A DNA stretch of 64,000 nt from positions 1 through 64,000 of the forward strand of contig JABCZK010000002.1 of NCBI GenBank assembly GCA_013289695.1. Direction: 5' to 3'. Positions 60,360 to 64,000 of this stretch are shown piece by piece; the first letter of the stretch is position 1; the number at the start of each line of letters is the position of its first letter. The notes under the pieces were generated by a model. It did not search any database. It was not told the DNA's origin and saw nothing but the letters and a program-made list of their open reading frames with translations. This stretch comes from Acidobacteriota bacterium (GTDB lineage Bacteria > Acidobacteriota > Terriglobia > Acidiferrales > UBA7541). A program made the translations under genes and the position numbers.

Positions 60360-61442
60360 ATGCCGGAAACGGATAAGGCAGCGACACGCATGGCGCGAAG
60401 CTCGGACGTGGAGGCCAAGGAAATGAGCGGAGTGAGCGACCCGTATATTCGTGAACAGCTTGAAAAACGGCGCACGGAATTGAATGCGGTGCTGTCGTCG
60501 CCTGCGCCGGCGGCTCCGACAGCGGCGTTGATGGAACTTCTGGGCGAAGTGGATTCCGCCCTCCACCGGATGGATGACGGGACCTACGGGATTTGCACGG
60601 AGTGTCATGATTCCGTGGAAAAAGAAAGGCTGCTGGCCGATCCGCTGCTGCGGCTGTGCCTCGATCATCTGACGAGCGATGAGCAGCGCGCTCTCGAGCG
60701 CGATTTGGAACTTGCGTCGCGCGTGCAACGCGGGTTGCTGCCGCGGACGGATCTTCGTCACGGGGATTGGCTCGTACATTACCAGTACAAGCCTGCGGGG
60801 ATGGTCAGCGGCGACTATTGCGATTTAATTCCTCCATCGGCCGGAGATGGCGAATTGATTTTCTTGCTTGGTGACGTGACCGGGAAAGGCGTGGCGGCTT
60901 CCTTGCTGATGACCCATTTGCACGCCATGTTCCGCAGCCTCGCGGGCGTAGGTTTGCCGCTCGATAAGTTGCTGGAAATGGCCAACAGCGTATTTTGCCA
61001 AAGCACGATTGCGGGACAATATGCGACGCTGATTTGCGGCCGCGCAGGGCAACGCGGCGAAATCGAAATCGGCAGCGCGGGACATTTGGCTGCGTTGCTC
61101 ATCGCAAAAGATGGCGTGCGGCAGGTCTGCTCGACGGGCGTGCCGCTGGGAATGTTTTCCACCAGCCGCTACACGATTCAGCGTGTGCGCATGGAGCGCG
61201 GCGACAGCTTGCTCCTGTACACCGACGGAATTTCCGAAGCGGTGAATGCATCGGGCACGGAATACGGCGCGGCGCGGCTTTCGAATATCGCGGGTGAGCG
61301 GCATGGATGGGTGCCGCAGGAACTGGCGGCAGCGTGCATGAAGGACGTGCAGGGTTATTCCGGCGGCAGGAAGCAGGCCGACGATCAGACGCTGATGGTG
61401 GTTCATCGCGCGGATACCGTGGAGCTTTCACTGAATGATTAA
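60360..61442 (+). CDS. DksA-type zinc finger fused to PP2C (SpoIIE-like) phosphatase
   Basis: The 360-residue protein has an N-terminal helical region (about 25-70), a DksA/TraR-like finger with R-M-D-D-G-T-Y-G-I-C79-T-E-C82 and L-R-L-C100-L-D-H103, and a PP2C phosphatase domain (about 115-355). The latter has A-S-R-V-Q-R-G-L-L-P, M-V-S-G-D-Y-C-D near the start, G-D-V-T-G-K-G-V-A-A and Y-T-D-G-I-S-E-A, which carry the metal-binding Asp residues. The finger has Cys-Cys-Cys-His in place of four Cys. The pairing suggests a phosphatase acting on a regulator near RNA polymerase or nucleotide stress control; this is a guess. Confidence 0.85.
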   Translation: MPETDKAATRMARSSDVEAKEMSGVSDPYIREQLEKRRTELNAVLSSPAPAAPTAALMELLGEVDSALHRMDDGTYGICTECHDSVEKERLLADPLLRLCLDHLTSDEQRALERDLELASRVQRGLLPRTDLRHGDWLVHYQYKPAGMVSGDYCDLIPPSAGDGELIFLLGDVTGKGVAASLLMTHLHAMFRSLAGVGLPLDKLLEMANSVFCQSTIAGQYATLICGRAGQRGEIEIGSAGHLAALLIAKDGVRQVCSTGVPLGMFSTSRYTIQRVRMERGDSLLLYTDGISEAVNASGTEYGAARLSNIAGERHGWVPQELAAACMKDVQGYSGGRKQADDQTLMVVHRADTVELSLND

Positions 61443-61459
61443 GTGGGCGGTGTGCGAAA

Positions 61460-62914
61460 CTACCGGGCGCCAGCGTGACTGGATTCGACGGGCATTGATT
61501 GTCGCGTAATGGTCTCCGGTGCTGCAGGGACGCTCAGCGCCGCGGGCGCCGGTTCCCAACCGATGGCGTGGTTGATTTTGTCGAACGTTTCGCGCGTGGC
61601 GCTTTCCACGGTCAGGCACTGCGTGGCAACACAGCGCAGAAACACTCCGCCGGACTCGGACTGGAACTGAAAGAAGCTGGGCCGGCGCAAGTGTTCCGTG
61701 CGCGTCGTGTATTTGTGCTCCAGGGCTTCACTGTACTGGCCGAAGAAATGCGCCGCGTCGTCGGAATTGTCGAGCGCCAGGCGGAACACCAGCGGAGTGG
61801 ACTTCGTTTTGGCGTCCTCGAAGACCGCGTAGCGATCGCCTTTCCACGCCGGAGCAAGCAACTCCGCGCGATTTTCGTCCAGCAGCTGTTTCAGAATTTC
61901 CTCGACGCCGAATTCTCCCATGGTATTTTCTTCCAGCAGTTTCCAGTCGCTCGGAACCAGGCCTTTCCAATCCGGCAGCGCGATGGCTTCGGGCTTGACG
62001 CCGTGCATGTACAAATCCGGATGAATGATCTGCTGCGTTGATACCGGCGGATTCTGAAAAATCAAATGCAAGTCTTGCCATCCGCTGTGCGCCTTCAGAA
62101 ATTCCTGCGTGAATCCTGTGCCGGCGAGATACGGAAACAGGAGTTCGTCCCGAATATATAGGGGAGCTTTCGCGAGATTGGGATCCTTATCCATTTCGCT
62201 GAGGGCGCCGGCGCGGATGAGCAAAGTGACGTCTGGAACGTCGCGCACGCTGACTTTTTGGTCGAGCATTTCGTAGTCCACCATGGCGGCCATCGCGGAG
62301 CCCTCGCTGACGGCGTCGCGGGCAAGCTCGGCGTCATCGTTGGGACGCGCAGCTTTGATCCAGGAATCGATGTGGAAGGATTGATCTTCGAGCGCGTGGG
62401 TGAGCTCATGAGACATCACGGTGCGTTGCTCGTCCACCGGAATCCAATTCGCGATGTAAAATTCCTTAGCTTTCGGGTCGTACAATCCCGCGACCTGATC
62501 GGTCAAAACATCGAGCATGAAAGAATCTAATGGAAAGCCCTTGGGAATGAGCCCGAAAGCTTCCAGTGTTTTGTCGTCGGCGTAGCGTTCGGCGTCCTTT
62601 TTGTCCTCTTTGTCTTCGCGAATCAAGTAGTCGCGGACTTCCTGCTTGGAACGTAGCGTTTTCTTGAGTGGCTCCTTGATTGGGAGCGCGAGAATCCTGC
62701 TCATTTGCGCCAGCACTTCGTCAGCGGCTTTGATGAACTCGGGGCTGGAAGCCGAGGCGGTCTGCGGCGAAATTTTCGGCTGAGCAGCGGCAACGGATTT
62801 GAACGAAACGGCCGGGCGCTGCGCGGCAATAGCGATGCCGCAGGCCAGTAACAGCGCCAAGCCGATGTAGCGCGTGGCTCCGATCCGCCGTTGCATCCGC
62901 CTGAACAATTTCAT
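61460..62914 (-). CDS. Exported gluzincin metallopeptidase-like protein
   Basis: The 484-residue protein has an N-terminal signal (Y-I-G-L-A-L-L-L-A-C-G-I-A-I-A-A-Q) and the zinc motif S-H-E-L-T-H-A-L-E-D-Q with both His and the Glu, then E-G-S-A with a candidate third Glu about 34 residues on. The structure looks like a thermolysin-type gluzincin. The C-terminal half is helical. It may cleave envelope or peptide substrates. It converges on the PP2C gene with a 17-base gap. Confidence 0.8.
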   Translation of the reverse strand: MKLFRRMQRRIGATRYIGLALLLACGIAIAAQRPAVSFKSVAAAQPKISPQTASASSPEFIKAADEVLAQMSRILALPIKEPLKKTLRSKQEVRDYLIREDKEDKKDAERYADDKTLEAFGLIPKGFPLDSFMLDVLTDQVAGLYDPKAKEFYIANWIPVDEQRTVMSHELTHALEDQSFHIDSWIKAARPNDDAELARDAVSEGSAMAAMVDYEMLDQKVSVRDVPDVTLLIRAGALSEMDKDPNLAKAPLYIRDELLFPYLAGTGFTQEFLKAHSGWQDLHLIFQNPPVSTQQIIHPDLYMHGVKPEAIALPDWKGLVPSDWKLLEENTMGEFGVEEILKQLLDENRAELLAPAWKGDRYAVFEDAKTKSTPLVFRLALDNSDDAAHFFGQYSEALEHKYTTRTEHLRRPSFFQFQSESGGVFLRCVATQCLTVESATRETFDKINHAIGWEPAPAALSVPAAPETITRQSMPVESSHAGAR

Positions 62915-63052
62915 TCAAACCTCCGGACGATTTTGCGCAAGGACGTTGGCGCGAGAACCAGAATAACAGGTTCGGCGAATTGCTACTCGCGGCCACGATC
63001 CGCTGCGCCGCGCCGCGTCCCTTCCGCATACCACAGGATTCTTGCGCACGCA

Positions 63053-63763
63053 TCACGCTCGCGCAGGCACGGTTCCCTTCCAGAACCACACCATGCCGCC
63101 GAGGCGTTGCTCTAATGTGAGACTCTGCAGCCCGGCGTCGGTGAGCACGCGGCGGAGGTGGCCCTCCTCGAAGCGGCGATTGCATTGCGCGGAAGTGGCC
63201 CAGGCGATGAGTTTCCGTGTGTCGCGCGCGTTAAGGCGTTTTTCGCGAGCGTAAGCCAGGATTTTGGCAATGGACATGGACGCGTGTGGATCGAGCGACG
63301 CCACCAGTCCAGACGGACGCGTGACACGCACCATTTCGGAAAGAGTTGCAGCGAGATGTTCGACCCAATAGACCACGCCGGTGGCGTAGCAATAATCGAA
63401 GGACGAATCAGGAAACGGAAGCTTCTCCACGGAGGATAAGTGGAAGCGCACGGCAGCGCGTTCACGCGTCGCGAGTTTCCGGGCAATTCGCAGGAGGCTG
63501 CGACTGCGGTCCACGGCCGTTACGTCGTAACCACAATGCGCGAGTGCGCGAGCCACATGCCCGGGCCCGCAGCCGACGTCCAGAACACTGATCGTGCCGT
63601 GACCATTGCCAGAAGAGGGCAACGGCAAGGAATGGAGGAACTCGCGCCTCAGGTCTGCCTCAGGACCGGTGGCCAGTTTGCGCGCGTAGTAGCCGGCGCC
63701 GAGTTCGAAAAGCATTCGCTTGATGGGATCGCGGAACCAGCCACGCACCTGCGTAGTCACCAT
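63053..63763 (-). CDS. Class I SAM-dependent methyltransferase
   Basis: The 236-residue protein has the SAM-binding motif I V-L-D-V-G-C-G-P-G-H-V-A, the acidic residue D in V-T-A-V-D-R-S, and F-D-Y-C-Y-A-T-G-V-V as motif IV. The fold is a UbiE/Coq5-like class I Rossmann type. An N-terminal region of about 55 residues precedes it. The substrate is not clear. A TAGCAT lies six bases before the ATG, and there is no Shine-Dalgarno. The next minus-strand gene upstream ends 60 bases away. Confidence 0.85.
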   Translation of the reverse strand: MVTTQVRGWFRDPIKRMLFELGAGYYARKLATGPEADLRREFLHSLPLPSSGNGHGTISVLDVGCGPGHVARALAHCGYDVTAVDRSRSLLRIARKLATRERAAVRFHLSSVEKLPFPDSSFDYCYATGVVYWVEHLAATLSEMVRVTRPSGLVASLDPHASMSIAKILAYAREKRLNARDTRKLIAWATSAQCNRRFEEGHLRRVLTDAGLQSLTLEQRLGGMVWFWKGTVPARA

Positions 63764-63769
63764 AGTTCG

Positions 63770-63775
63770 ATGCTA
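63770..63775 (-). promoter_or_regulatory. -10-like box before the methyltransferase gene
   Basis: TAGCAT on the minus strand ends six bases before the ATG at 63763, with no Shine-Dalgarno between. It is the third such arrangement in this window. Confidence 0.25.
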
Positions 63776-63823
63776 ACAAACGTGCGCGGGTTTCCAGAGG
63801 TTTATGTGGGCACGGCTGAACGG

Positions 63824-64000
63824 TTATGCCGCGGTATGGACCAGAGCCTGCTCCGCAACGAGCTGACCCAAGATCACGCGCAAGTTGGAGCAGAAGAGAT
63901 CGCGAAGATGCGGCGGAGTGCCGCAGGGAACAAACAAGCGGAACAGCTCTACTTCCAGCCAGCGCTGCGCGATCTCGGCGGGCGGTGCCTCCATGCCGGC
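63824..64000 (-). CDS. C-terminal part of an unidentified protein (partial)
   Basis: On the minus strand a frame open to the window edge ends at TAA (63824-63826) and reads E-I-A-Q-R-W-L-E-V-E-L-F-R-L-F-V-P-C-G, then L-R-D-L-F-C-S-N-L-R-V. It could begin at the ATG at 63994 (56 residues) or continue beyond the window. The region is helical, with no known motif. Confidence 0.45.
   Translation of the reverse strand, partial: AGMEAPPAEIAQRWLEVELFRLFVPCGTPPHLRDLFCSNLRVILGQLVAEQALVHTAA

Overview
The window reads as chromosomal DNA of a GC-rich diderm soil-type bacterium, most probably an Acidobacteriota member. This is an inference from gene content (LpxB, outer-membrane porin, a DyP peroxidase with encapsulin, acidobacterial-style PilZ and secreted beta-propeller proteins) and from short intergenic hairpins of the GGC-TGAA-GCC kind; no rRNA is present to prove it. 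There is no prophage, CRISPR array or intact insertion sequence. The only mobile DNA seen is a transposase remnant near 18.4-18.9 kb.

Left part (0-14 kb): the tail of an unknown gene; an aspartate-pathway cluster (aspartokinase-like, cystathionine gamma-synthase/lyase, aspartate-semialdehyde dehydrogenase); a receiver-Hpt protein; a secreted beta-propeller; a frameshifted receiver pseudogene; a porin plus cupredoxin operon; a BNR-repeat protein coupled to a MoaD/ThiS-like ubiquitin-fold protein; and an OmpR-type two-component system.

Middle left (14-24 kb): small zinc-ribbon proteins, the DyP-peroxidase/encapsulin nanocompartment operon with its C-terminal loading peptide, tRNA-Ser(GGA), tRNA-Gln(TTG), an orphan VapB-like antitoxin, the insertion-sequence remnant, a site-2-type protease, secreted proteins, and then the SRP RNA leading into dnaX-ybaB-recR.

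Middle (27-41 kb): an Mpo1-like membrane protein, a 979-residue PilZ/coiled-coil protein, a lipoprotein with a heterodimeric ABC exporter, lpxB, and a catalytically dead M1-peptidase-like protein with TPR repeats.

Minus-strand metabolic block (39.9-47.9 kb): Mug-type glycosylase, enoyl-CoA hydratase, two-subunit CoA-transferase, rhodanese, ArsC/Spx-like protein, amidohydrolase, 3-hydroxyacyl-CoA dehydrogenase, macro-domain protein, a small unknown and a MidA-type methyltransferase. Several of these point to acyl-CoA catabolism.

Right part (48-64 kb): an ECF sigma/anti-sigma pair, an ornithine cyclodeaminase-family enzyme, secreted NHL and SH3-like proteins, DoxX, PspC, a fused E1 alpha/beta 2-oxoacid dehydrogenase, the MrfA-MrfB DNA-repair pair, a DksA-zinc-finger/PP2C phosphatase fusion, a gluzincin peptidase and a methyltransferase.

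The items most worth following up are the MoaD/BNR pair, the DksA-finger/PP2C fusion, the PilZ giant coiled coil, the M1 pseudo-peptidase, the encapsulin operon, and an Asp for Cys swap in the DnaX zinc site. All assignments rest on reading the sequence and on remembered family motifs; no database search was run.
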